Origin: Lachnospiraceae bacterium UBA3282
GTDB lineage: Bacteria > Bacillota > Clostridia > Lachnospirales > Lachnospiraceae
Direction of reading: 5' to 3'
NCBI GenBank assembly: GCA_002361735.1
Contig: DETS01000087.1
Span: 477-14,095, forward strand
Length of the DNA: 13,619 nt
The first letter of the stretch is position 1. Every line of letters begins with the position of its first letter. The notes below the pieces were generated by a model. It made no database searches and had not been told where the DNA came from. It worked only from the letters and a program-made list of their open reading frames with translations. The position numbers and the translations under genes were made by a program. Positions 1 through 5,556 of this stretch are shown here, in pieces.

Positions 1-345
1 GAGCTGCCGATTTATGCGCAGATCAGAGAGCAGCTCAAGGAACAGATCTTAAACGGACAGATTCCCGAGGGAGAAACCCTGCCATCAATTCGTCAGCTGG
101 CAAAGGAAATAGGCGTGAGCGTTATCACCACCACTCGCGCGTACAGCGAGTTGGAGGCGGAAGGCTTTATTGCCACCATGCAGGGAAAGGGCAGCGTGGT
201 GCTTGCCACGGATAATTCCCTCCTGCGGGAGCAGTATCTTCTGCGGATTGAGGAAGGGCTGTCCACAGCCATTGAGACAGCGCGGGCGATGGGAATGTCC
301 GAGGAGGAACTGCGGGATATTTTTAATCATTTACTGGAAACATAA
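1..345 (+). CDS. GntR family transcriptional regulator, YtrA type (5' end missing)
   Basis: The reading frame is open from the first base, so the start lies outside the window; 114 residues are visible. The sequence begins with the family's usual opening (LPIYAQIREQLKEQI), followed by the GntR winged helix: PSIRQLAKEIGVS, then TTTRAYSELEAEGF, then the wing GKGSVV. Only about 40 residues follow the wing, with no FadR, UTRA or aminotransferase domain. That short C-terminal helical tail is typical of the YtrA subfamily, which dimerises through it. YtrA regulators usually repress the ABC exporter operon they belong to, and here an ABC-2 ATPase starts 52 bases downstream. The role as repressor of that exporter is inferred from this arrangement. 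The inducer is unknown, although homologues often respond to cell-wall antibiotics. Confidence 0.93.
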   Translation, partial: ELPIYAQIREQLKEQILNGQIPEGETLPSIRQLAKEIGVSVITTTRAYSELEAEGFIATMQGKGSVVLATDNSLLREQYLLRIEEGLSTAIETARAMGMSEEELRDIFNHLLET

Positions 346-397
346 TACAGGCATGGAGGAAAGATTGAAAAAGAAAGCTTAGGCTTGGAGGATGACT

Positions 398-1246
398 ATG
401 GAACTTTTGGAAGTAAAAAAATTATCGAAACAATATAAAAATTTTGCCCTGCAGGATATCAGTTTTACTCTGCCCAAGGGCTATATTATGGGTTATGTGG
501 GAGCCAATGGTTCAGGAAAGACGACGACTTTGAACCTGATCACGGGCATTCAGAAAGGAAACGGCGGAGAGGTGCATATCGACGGGCTCTCCCGCGAGGA
601 GGATGAGAGGGCGTATAAGGAGAAGATTGGCTTTGTGGGAGACGACTGCTATTTCCCCGGTGATTTTAAGATCAAACACATCCGCCGTGCGTTACAGGAC
701 TTTTATCCGACCTTTTCCGGAGAGAAATTCAACGGGTTGATCCGTGACTGGAAACTGCCGGAGAATAAGCCGACCAAGGACTTTTCCAGAGGCATGAAGA
801 CTCTGCTGATGTTTGCCTCGGTGTTTGCCAGAGAGTCAAAGCTGTTAGTGCTGGATGAGGCCACAAACGGTCTGGATCCGGTGATGCGTACGGAAGTGTT
901 AAAACTGCTGCAGTCGTATGTGATGGACGGGGAGCGGAGCGTGATCTTTTCCACGCACATCTTAAATGACCTGGAGCAGATTGCGGACTATATTTACTTT
1001 ATCCACGAGGGCAGAACGGTTCTCTATGAGGCGAAGGATGAGCTGATCGAAAGCTTCCTGCTGGTGAAAGGCGAGATGGCAAAAATCCCGCCTGCGCTGA
1101 AAAAAGAGCTGATCGGGCTGGATGAGAATGCCTACGGTTTTGAGGCAATCTTGCCAAGCGATAAGGCGGAACTTTTGGGAAATGCGTTCCTCTGCGAGAA
1201 GCCGACCATCGATCAGATTGTGGTACACTACATTAAAAGCGCTTAA
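398..1246 (+). CDS. ABC-2 type exporter, ATP-binding subunit
   Basis: Cytoplasmic ATPase that should power the permease encoded next. Numbering from the ATG at 392: Walker A GANGSGKT at 37-44, a degenerate signature (FSRGMK) near 131-136, Walker B LLVLDEATNGLD at 151-162 and the H-loop STHIL at 187-191. The usual Q-loop glutamine is replaced (FVGDD near 81-85), as is common in YtrB/EcsA-like exporters. The GGAGG at 387-391 abuts the ATG at 392 but sits six bases before the ATG at 398, so 398 is the better start (MELLEVKKL, 282 aa). The stop codon at 1244-1246 runs straight into a palindromic element. Function as an exporter of a small molecule, peptide or antibiotic is inferred; the substrate cannot be read from the sequence. 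Confidence 0.93.
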   Translation: MELLEVKKLSKQYKNFALQDISFTLPKGYIMGYVGANGSGKTTTLNLITGIQKGNGGEVHIDGLSREEDERAYKEKIGFVGDDCYFPGDFKIKHIRRALQDFYPTFSGEKFNGLIRDWKLPENKPTKDFSRGMKTLLMFASVFARESKLLVLDEATNGLDPVMRTEVLKLLQSYVMDGERSVIFSTHILNDLEQIADYIYFIHEGRTVLYEAKDELIESFLLVKGEMAKIPPALKKELIGLDENAYGFEAILPSDKAELLGNAFLCEKPTIDQIVVHYIKSA

Positions 1247-1377
1247 ATTGTGCAAATAGCATAATCATCACAGACGCGCTTGCGCTCCGTCGAACGTAGT
1301 GGCACTAGGCTCGAAAGAACCTCACCAAGTACCAACGTTCTCCAAGGGTCTGCTAATGATTAGCTATTTACACAATT
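1246..1377. repeat. 132-bp imperfect palindromic (MITE/REP-like) element
   Basis: The ends form an inverted repeat of about 22 bases: AATTGTGCAAATAGC at 1246-1260 against GCTATTTACACAATT at 1363-1377. The match continues inward through AATCAT/ATGATT and CAGAC/GTCTG. Further in, GAACGT (1292-1297) pairs with ACGTTC (1335-1340), and an AGG/CCT stem closes a loop of about ten bases near 1311-1319. A small side hairpin, GCGC-TT-GCGC, sits on the left arm. It has no coding capacity and no transposase. It begins on the last base of the ATPase stop codon and lies between two genes that are normally in one operon. Most likely a non-autonomous mobile or REP-like element; a structured RNA or processing signal is an alternative. 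Confidence 0.6.
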
Positions 1378-1398
1378 ATCCCAACATTGTAATGAGTT

Positions 1399-1425
1399 TT
1401 GTAAACATTTAATACGTGATATAAT
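1399..1425 (+). promoter_or_regulatory. Candidate promoter of the ABC permease gene
   Basis: A perfect -10 hexamer TATAAT lies at 1420-1425. The -35 is weak: TTGTAA at 1399-1404 with a short 15-base spacer, or TTTTGT at 1397 with 17 bases. The start of transcription would fall about 10 bases before the ATG, close to the ribosome binding site, so the leader would be very short. It would let the permease be transcribed despite the palindromic insertion upstream. Confidence 0.4.
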
Positions 1426-1442
1426 GGAGAGGAGAAACCGAA

Positions 1443-2129
1443 ATGAGAGCATTATATTATACAAAGATAGACTATATGTTGACAAGGAAACAGATGCGTA
1501 TCCTGCCGTTCTTTTTCCTGCTGGCATTGTTCGTGAGCAGAAGTACGAGCGAAGGCGGACTTTCCCTGTTAGTGGGTTGTTCGTATGTGGTGTTTATCGC
1601 TTCGATCTTTTCAACGGCGCCTTTTGCATACAGTGGCGGAAAAAATAAGGGATTCCTGCTGCTGCTTCCCGCGACGGTGAAGGACAGGGTGGCGGGACGG
1701 TTTCTGTACGGTCTGTCGTTTGTGGCAATGCTGGGACTGCTCTGCGCCGCACTTTTTGGTATCTGCAAAATGACGGGGATGGAGGTTTCGCGTTGGATGA
1801 TAGCGGCGGGATTGTGCGAACTGGCGATCGGGATCGTGCTGGTGACGCTGCAGAACCTGTTTTTCTATCTGTTCGGAGAAGGGAAAGATAACTGGCAGTA
1901 TCTGAATAATATCGTAAGAACTGCGCCGGGCATGGCGATGTTTTTTGGGACGAGCGCTTTGGTCGGAGAGGTGCAGGATGCGGCAGCCGCCGGCACGCTG
2001 CCGGATCTGGAGACTTTATCCGGAAAGATGATGCAGGCGGGCGTGGTTTCTGTAGCGGCGGCATTGCTCTTGACGGTCATTGCGGCGGTGGTCTGCGCGA
2101 AAGTGATCAGCAGGCGGGATTATGCGTGA
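1443..2129 (+). CDS. ABC-2 type transporter permease
   Basis: Integral membrane protein of 228 aa that would pair with the upstream ATPase. A basic N-terminus (RALYYTKIDYMLTRKQM) precedes about six hydrophobic segments: near residues 19-33, 40-60, 85-107, 118-143, 158-173 and 198-222. The layout, with a short loop carrying the GGKNKGFLLLLPATVKDRVAGRF stretch (residues 65-87) after the second segment, resembles the small ABC-2 permeases that accompany YtrA-type regulators (ABC2_membrane_5-like). GGAGAGG at 1427-1433 serves as ribosome binding site for the ATG at 1443. It is separated from the ATPase gene by the palindromic element and followed by a stem-loop terminator, so it closes this unit. 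Substrate unknown. Confidence 0.85.
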   Translation: MRALYYTKIDYMLTRKQMRILPFFFLLALFVSRSTSEGGLSLLVGCSYVVFIASIFSTAPFAYSGGKNKGFLLLLPATVKDRVAGRFLYGLSFVAMLGLLCAALFGICKMTGMEVSRWMIAAGLCELAIGIVLVTLQNLFFYLFGEGKDNWQYLNNIVRTAPGMAMFFGTSALVGEVQDAAAAGTLPDLETLSGKMMQAGVVSVAAALLLTVIAAVVCAKVISRRDYA

Positions 2130-2172
2130 GTGTGCCTTCGCAGAAAACTCAGGCATGGAGGGATTGTTTGGA

Positions 2173-2203
2173 GAGGTGAAGTGATAGAACTTCACCTCAT
2201 TTT
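2173..2203 (+). terminator. Rho-independent terminator after the ABC permease
   Basis: A perfect 10-bp stem, GAGGTGAAGT (2173-2182) with ACTTCACCTC (2189-2198), encloses a six-base loop and is followed by ATTTTG. The U-tract is short but the stem is strong. Confidence 0.65.
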
Positions 2204-2240
2204 GACTGAGGGAAATTTGAGGGAAATTTGGTTCTTTTAC

Positions 2241-2269
2241 TTGCAAAACGAGGAAGAATACTGTAAAAT
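2241..2269 (+). promoter_or_regulatory. Sigma-A-type promoter of the membrane-protein pair
   Basis: TTGCAA at 2241-2246 and TAAAAT at 2264-2269 are separated by 17 bases, with a TG just upstream of the -10. This gives a leader of about 60 bases before the ATG at 2337. Just upstream, an 11-base unit, GAGGGAAATTT, is repeated in tandem at 2208-2229; its meaning is unknown. Confidence 0.5.
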
Positions 2270-2336
2270 AGTGACGTTATCATTATTTTATTTATTGTTT
2301 TTTGATACAGTTTTCAGGTGGAGGAGAGAGGAAATC

Positions 2337-2819
2337 ATGACAAAGACATGGAGCGTTACAGACAGTATGGGCAATAATCACCACATTACCTTTCAGAAGG
2401 GTGGCTTCGGCGGTGCGAAGTGTATCGTGGACGGAGATGCCTACAAAATGAAATCAAAGAACTGGGTCATTTGGATGGCGGATCATCAGATCAGCATCCC
2501 CGGAGCAGAGTGCAATTTAGTCGTAGTGGGTAATAAGGTGCGTTTGGCAGTAAACGGCACTTATTTAGAGGACGGTACGCCTTATGAGCCGATCAGGAAT
2601 ATCCCGATGTGGGTCAATATCATGACCCTGTTGAATCTGATCATTGGCTGGTTTATGATCGGTCTGCTCGGAGTGTGCATAACCATTCTGGGTGATTTAT
2701 TAACATTTAATTTATGTTTGAAAAAGAAGAATAGCGTAGCTTTGGTCGTGCAGATCCTTCTTTTGGTATTCGTGATTGTGGGCGGTTACTTTATTCAAAA
2801 AGCCCTTGGAACCTTTTAG
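2337..2819 (+). CDS. Hypothetical membrane protein with a soluble beta-rich head
   Basis: I do not recognise the family. The frame is open further upstream, but the ATG at 2337 follows GGAGGAGAGAGG (2320-2331) and leaves the promoter and terminator outside the gene, so 160 aa is the likely length. Residues 1-90 are polar, Gly-rich and strand-like with alternating hydrophobics (WSVTDSMGNNHHITF, KCIVDGDAYKM, NLVVVGNKVRLAVNG). Two or three hydrophobic segments follow: about 94-125 (MWVNIMTLLNLIIGWFMIGL and onwards) and 136-157 (VALVVQILLLVFVIVGGYFI). There is no signal peptide, so the head is probably cytoplasmic. It shares a promoter with the DUF4190 gene starting 41 bases later and ends before that gene's terminator, suggesting the two act together at the membrane. 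Confidence 0.8.
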   Translation: MTKTWSVTDSMGNNHHITFQKGGFGGAKCIVDGDAYKMKSKNWVIWMADHQISIPGAECNLVVVGNKVRLAVNGTYLEDGTPYEPIRNIPMWVNIMTLLNLIIGWFMIGLLGVCITILGDLLTFNLCLKKKNSVALVVQILLLVFVIVGGYFIQKALGTF

Positions 2820-2860
2820 GCTGAAATGGGAAGCTTGGTTGAAAAGAAAGGAAGACAGAG

Positions 2861-3445
2861 ATGGACGAAAATCAAAACTACGGTTACAACGATGGTACAT
2901 ATAACGGGCAGGATGGGGCGTCCGCACAGCAGTCCTACGACAATCAGCAGCAATATGGCGGGCAGTCCTATGACAATCAGCAGTACGGCGGACAGCCTTA
3001 CGACAATCAGCAGCAGTATGGCGGGCAGTCCTACGATAATCAGCAGTATGGTCAGCCCCAGAATAATCAGCAGTACGGGCAGGCGCCGTATGGTCAGCAG
3101 GCGGGGCCGCAGTATACGCAGGTGCCGTATGGGGCACAGCAGCAGTATAACCAGCAGAATTTCGGGCAGCCGGTCAAGGCGGTAGTCTACGATACGGTTC
3201 CGGATGCGGCGAGCGGTACGTCCGTGACCGCGCTTGTTTGTGGTATTTTAGGATTGATCTTTTTCTGGGTACCCGGACTGGATTTCATCCTTTGTCTGGT
3301 GGGTCTGATCTGTGCGATCGTGTCACTGGTCAGAGGAAGCGGCGGAAAGGGAATGGCGATCGCAGGGCTGATTCTTTCGGTTATCGCCGGTATCCTTACC
3401 CTGATTTTCCTGTATTTGTTTGCGCTGGGTATGATGTTTATGTAG
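2861..3445 (+). CDS. DUF4190-type membrane protein with Q/Y/G/N-rich repeat head
   Basis: 194 aa. Residues 1-105 are low complexity, rich in Gln, Tyr, Gly and Asn, and built on YDNQQYGGQ-like units. Residues 121-192 carry a two-helix membrane module: SVTALVCGILGLIFFW, a short turn, CLVGLICAIVSLV, the loop RGSGGKGMAIAGL, then a third hydrophobic stretch. The pattern ALV-G-ILGLIF followed by GKGMAIAGLILS matches the DUF4190 family as I know it; the function of that family is not established. A purine-rich AAAGGAAG about eight bases upstream precedes the ATG at 2861. A disordered, prion-like cytoplasmic head tethered to a membrane module could act as a scaffold or clustering device, but that is inference. 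Confidence 0.85.
   Translation: MDENQNYGYNDGTYNGQDGASAQQSYDNQQQYGGQSYDNQQYGGQPYDNQQQYGGQSYDNQQYGQPQNNQQYGQAPYGQQAGPQYTQVPYGAQQQYNQQNFGQPVKAVVYDTVPDAASGTSVTALVCGILGLIFFWVPGLDFILCLVGLICAIVSLVRGSGGKGMAIAGLILSVIAGILTLIFLYLFALGMMFM
2936..3061 (+). repeat. 63-bp coding duplication of a 33+30 bp unit
   Basis: Within the DUF4190 gene, two consecutive 63-bp blocks (2936-2998 and 2999-3061) each encode an 11-residue unit YDNQQQYGGQS followed by a 10-residue unit, YDNQQYGGQP or YDNQQYGQPQ. Degenerate NQQYGQ and PYGQQ units continue to about 3160. The near identity of the blocks at DNA level points to recent expansion by slippage or unequal recombination. Confidence 0.85.
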
Positions 3446-3486
3446 GGAAATAAAATGACACATTTGTCATAAATGAGACATGAGAT

Positions 3487-3510
3487 AAGGGAGCCGACGG
3501 CTCCCTTTTT
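3487..3510 (+). terminator. Rho-independent terminator after the DUF4190 gene
   Basis: GGGAGCC (3489-3495) and GGCTCCC (3499-3505) form a seven-bp GC-rich stem, extended by AA/TT, with a three-base loop. A run of five T follows (3506-3510). A smaller dyad, ATGACA-CATT-TGTCAT, lies upstream at 3455-3470. Confidence 0.9.
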
Positions 3511-3565
3511 CGTCCTGTAAGCTTTCTGTAATTCGATGCAAAAAAATAGAAAAGTCTGTCCGATT

Positions 3566-3592
3566 TGAAACTTTTTACAGAGTTGAATCGTA
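3566..3592 (+). promoter_or_regulatory. ECF-type promoter upstream of the sigma factor gene
   Basis: TGAAAC at 3566-3571, directly followed by a T-run, and CGTA at 3589-3592 are separated by 17 bases. This matches the TGAAAC-N16/17-CGT pattern of ECF promoters such as those of Bacillus sigma-W and sigma-M, including the typical TTTTT after AAC. Transcription would begin near 3600, about 80 bases before the sigma gene, implying that the sigma factor activates its own operon. Confidence 0.7.
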
Positions 3593-3679
3593 TTATCAGT
3601 AGGACGACAAAATAAGATATGATAAGATAAGGGTGTTTGAAACTAAGAGAGACAAAGTGACAAAAGGGAACACGAGGGG

Positions 3680-4180
3680 ATGGAGCAGGACTGGAGCTAT
3701 CTGGCGGAGGAGTATAGAGCCATGCTGTATCGAATCGCCTTCTCGAACATGAAGAACCGTGCGGATGCCGAGGATGCGGTGCAGGAAGCTTTTCTGCGCT
3801 ATATGAAGGAGGATGCACCGATTCAGAACAAGGAACATGAGAAGGCATGGCTTATACGAACCACCATTCATATTTGTCTGGATATTTTAAAAAGCGGCTG
3901 GTATCAGAGGACAGTGCCCTGGGACGAGTCCTTTGAAAGTGCGGCGAAAAATATCTATCTGCCTTATCAGATCAGGGACGATCTGACGCTGGAGGCAGTG
4001 CTGCAGCTGCCAACGCACTACAGGAATCCCATCTACCTTTTCTATTATGAGGATTACTCGATTCACGAGATTGCAGGCATTCTCAATGAAAAGGAGGGGA
4101 CGATCAAGACGAGGCTGCGCAGAGGCAGGGAGGAAGTCAAAAAGATTCTCACAGCAAGGAACACGGAAGGGAGGCCGTAA
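3680..4180 (+). CDS. ECF-type RNA polymerase sigma factor
   Basis: 166 aa, the usual size of an ECF sigma factor. Region 2 spans about 10-70 (MLYRIAFSNMKNRADAEDAV, QEAFLRYM, AWLIRTTIHICLDIL) and binds the -10 box and core enzyme. Region 4 spans about 103-156 (LPTHYRNPIYLFYYEDYS, then the helix-turn-helix IHEIAGILNEKEGTIKTRLRRGREEVKKIL) and contacts the -35 box. The ATG at 3680 has AAGGGA about 10 bases upstream and GAGGGG adjacent. Two bases separate its stop from the next gene, whose ribosome binding site lies inside the end of this one. Most ECF factors are held by a co-transcribed anti-sigma membrane protein; neither following gene encodes a membrane segment. The stimulus is therefore unknown. 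Confidence 0.92.
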   Translation: MEQDWSYLAEEYRAMLYRIAFSNMKNRADAEDAVQEAFLRYMKEDAPIQNKEHEKAWLIRTTIHICLDILKSGWYQRTVPWDESFESAAKNIYLPYQIRDDLTLEAVLQLPTHYRNPIYLFYYEDYSIHEIAGILNEKEGTIKTRLRRGREEVKKILTARNTEGRP

Positions 4181-4182
4181 CA

Positions 4183-4734
4183 ATGGGAATACAAGAGGTA
4201 CAGGGGGCGAAGGAAGCGCCCGCATATCAGAAAAAGAAGAAGGCAGGAAGCGGAGAAGGCTTTCAGGAAAGCCTGATGCAGAATTTAAGAGTCAGAGAGC
4301 AGGATGGGGAGACGTGCGCGGATTCCGCTCAGGGCAAAAAGCGGTCAAAAGAACCGTCCGAGGCAGCCAGGATCGGTGTGACAGGCGGCGTGCGGGTGAA
4401 TGCAGCCATGTTGACGGAGGCTGTGCAGGCGGAGAAGGTGCGGCATATGCGTTATGAGGAGAGCGATCATGTGGAGATCGCGGTGACAGAAGGATATACC
4501 CTGAAGGGAAAGCGTCTGGATGAGGTTGAGGAGCCTTTGCGGGATTCGAGTGAAAATATGACAGATGTGTCAGAAGAGAAAATGGCGGAGGGGCGCAGAG
4601 GTAGCAGGGTTTATGTGGAAGCGAAGTATGAAGATGGCAGAATAGAAGCATATCGAGTGGAAATGGATCGGGTTTCGCAGGATACGACACACACCATTGA
4701 GCGGTTTGCTTTGGAGACGATGCAAGAGACATAA
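4183..4734 (+). CDS. Hypothetical soluble protein in the ECF operon
   Basis: I do not recognise the family. 183 aa, highly charged, with no signal peptide and no hydrophobic segment. The first 65 residues are Lys/Glu/Gln-rich and probably disordered (KKKKAGSGEGFQESL). A short ordered stretch near 75-110 (VNAAMLTEAVQAEKVRHMRYEESDHVEIAV) is followed by a second acidic linker. The C-terminus, about 140-175, reads like a beta hairpin plus helix (SRVYVEAKYEDGRIEAYRVEMDRV). GGGAGG at 4170-4175 precedes the ATG by seven bases, and the gene starts two bases after the sigma factor, so the two should be co-translated. A cytoplasmic partner or regulator of the sigma factor is possible but unproven. A perfect 18-base palindrome, AGGCTTTCAGGAAAGCCT, lies inside the gene at 4257-4274. 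Confidence 0.8.
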   Translation: MGIQEVQGAKEAPAYQKKKKAGSGEGFQESLMQNLRVREQDGETCADSAQGKKRSKEPSEAARIGVTGGVRVNAAMLTEAVQAEKVRHMRYEESDHVEIAVTEGYTLKGKRLDEVEEPLRDSSENMTDVSEEKMAEGRRGSRVYVEAKYEDGRIEAYRVEMDRVSQDTTHTIERFALETMQET

Positions 4735-4772
4735 TGCTTCATAAAGAGCGCTTAAAAAGGAGGAAATACGTT

Positions 4773-5462
4773 ATGATTCACAATGATGTCTATATGGGAC
4801 AGAGAATGCTGACGGGGTACAAAACAAAAAACAAGTCGTACAATCCGGCGAAAGTTTTGGAGAAACAGATGAAATCGGCGAATAAGTGGAAGATGGAGAG
4901 TATGGAGGGAACCGTTGATCCGAACAGTTTTGCCACGAAATTAAAGCAAGCCGATGAATATGCGGCGTCAGGAGAACATCACAGTGCGACGGACTCTATC
5001 GGCATCATGCTGCGGCAGATGGATGAGCCTAAGGCGGGCGAGCCGGTGACCAAGGATTTCTTTCACAATGGTGCGCGGGTTTCCATCACGAAGGACACCA
5101 TGTACGGAACCAGTATTACCATCGGCGGCAGCTCGAATCCGGATTGGATTCATGTAGATACTTCCGTGGGAACGGTTCATGTCGATCTCAACGATATGAC
5201 CAGCCTGATGAAGTGCCTGGATCTGTTTTCTCCGGAAGACTTAAACGCCATTCTCGCAAAAATTCAGGAAGTGAAGCAGGCAAGGGAGGCGATGAATCAG
5301 ATCGACCGCATGCAGGATGAATTGGTGAAAAACGGCCGCGACCGGGAAAAGGAAGGCGGAGAAGACGGCGGCGAACAGTCTGTAAGCGAAGCCGTAGGCG
5401 TGGTCAGTGCGGAGGAAATGCACGAGATCGAGGAAAAGCGGGAGAAGAAATTTATCGGGTGA
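4773..5462 (+). CDS. Hypothetical soluble protein, third gene of the ECF operon
   Basis: I do not recognise the family. The frame could start at 4734, overlapping the previous stop as TAATG, but AAAAAGGAGG at 4755-4764 places the real start at 4773, giving 229 aa. The N-terminus is basic (MIHNDVYMGQRMLTGYKTKN). A central region, about 85-145, looks strand-rich (GARVSITKDTMYGTSITIGG, then WIHVDTSVGTVHVDLNDM). Residues 150-190 are likely helical (LNAILAKIQEVKQAREAMNQIDRMQDELV), and the tail is acidic and low complexity. No signal peptide or membrane segment is seen. Coupling to the sigma factor comes from position alone; no terminator is visible between 4180 and 4773. Confidence 0.8.
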   Translation: MIHNDVYMGQRMLTGYKTKNKSYNPAKVLEKQMKSANKWKMESMEGTVDPNSFATKLKQADEYAASGEHHSATDSIGIMLRQMDEPKAGEPVTKDFFHNGARVSITKDTMYGTSITIGGSSNPDWIHVDTSVGTVHVDLNDMTSLMKCLDLFSPEDLNAILAKIQEVKQAREAMNQIDRMQDELVKNGRDREKEGGEDGGEQSVSEAVGVVSAEEMHEIEEKREKKFIG

Positions 5463-5493
5463 TCGGCATATCTGCGTAAGCGAAACGGTACTT

Positions 5494-5541
5494 GTGCGCT
5501 GCATCGGAAGGATTTGACGAAATGAGAGGGATGCAGTACAC
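5494..5541 (+). promoter_or_regulatory. Promoter of the pyridoxamine kinase gene framed by a 12-bp inverted repeat
   Basis: TTGACG at 5514-5519 and TACACT at 5537-5542 are 17 bases apart. GTGCGCTGCATC (5494-5505) and GATGCAGTACAC (5530-5541) form an inverted repeat with 10 of 12 positions matching. Its centre, about 5517, falls on the -35 box. The arms overlap both the region upstream of -35 and the -10, as expected of a repressor operator. The predicted transcription start near 5549 leaves only a few bases before the ATG at 5557, which argues either for a leaderless message or for the internal start at 5590. Confidence 0.5.
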
Positions 5542-5556
5542 TGGAACGGAGAAATA

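Noticed and set aside
353..382. Nine-codon frame MEERLKKKA between gntR and the ABC ATPase
   Set aside because: Too short to support, without a clear ribosome binding site or attenuator structure.
1594..2064. 156-codon minus-strand frame opposite the ABC permease
   Set aside because: Pro/Ser/Arg-rich nonsense composition, no ribosome binding site, and overlapping a convincing membrane protein gene.
2130..2336. N-terminal extension of the unknown membrane protein to 2130
   Set aside because: The stretch contains the ABC terminator hairpin and a promoter, and the good ribosome binding site points to the ATG at 2337.
2712..3137. Minus-strand frame encoding Thr/Ala/Arg/His repeats opposite the DUF4190 gene
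   Set aside because: The periodic composition only mirrors the Q/Y/G/N repeats on the plus strand; no start signals.
3638..3643. Second TGAAAC upstream of the sigma gene
   Set aside because: No CGT-type -10 lies 16-17 bases downstream, unlike the site at 3566.
4257..4274. Perfect 18-base palindrome AGGCTTTCAGGAAAGCCT
   Set aside because: It lies inside a coding region with no T-run or promoter nearby. A short palindrome of this size can be incidental, so no separate function is claimed.
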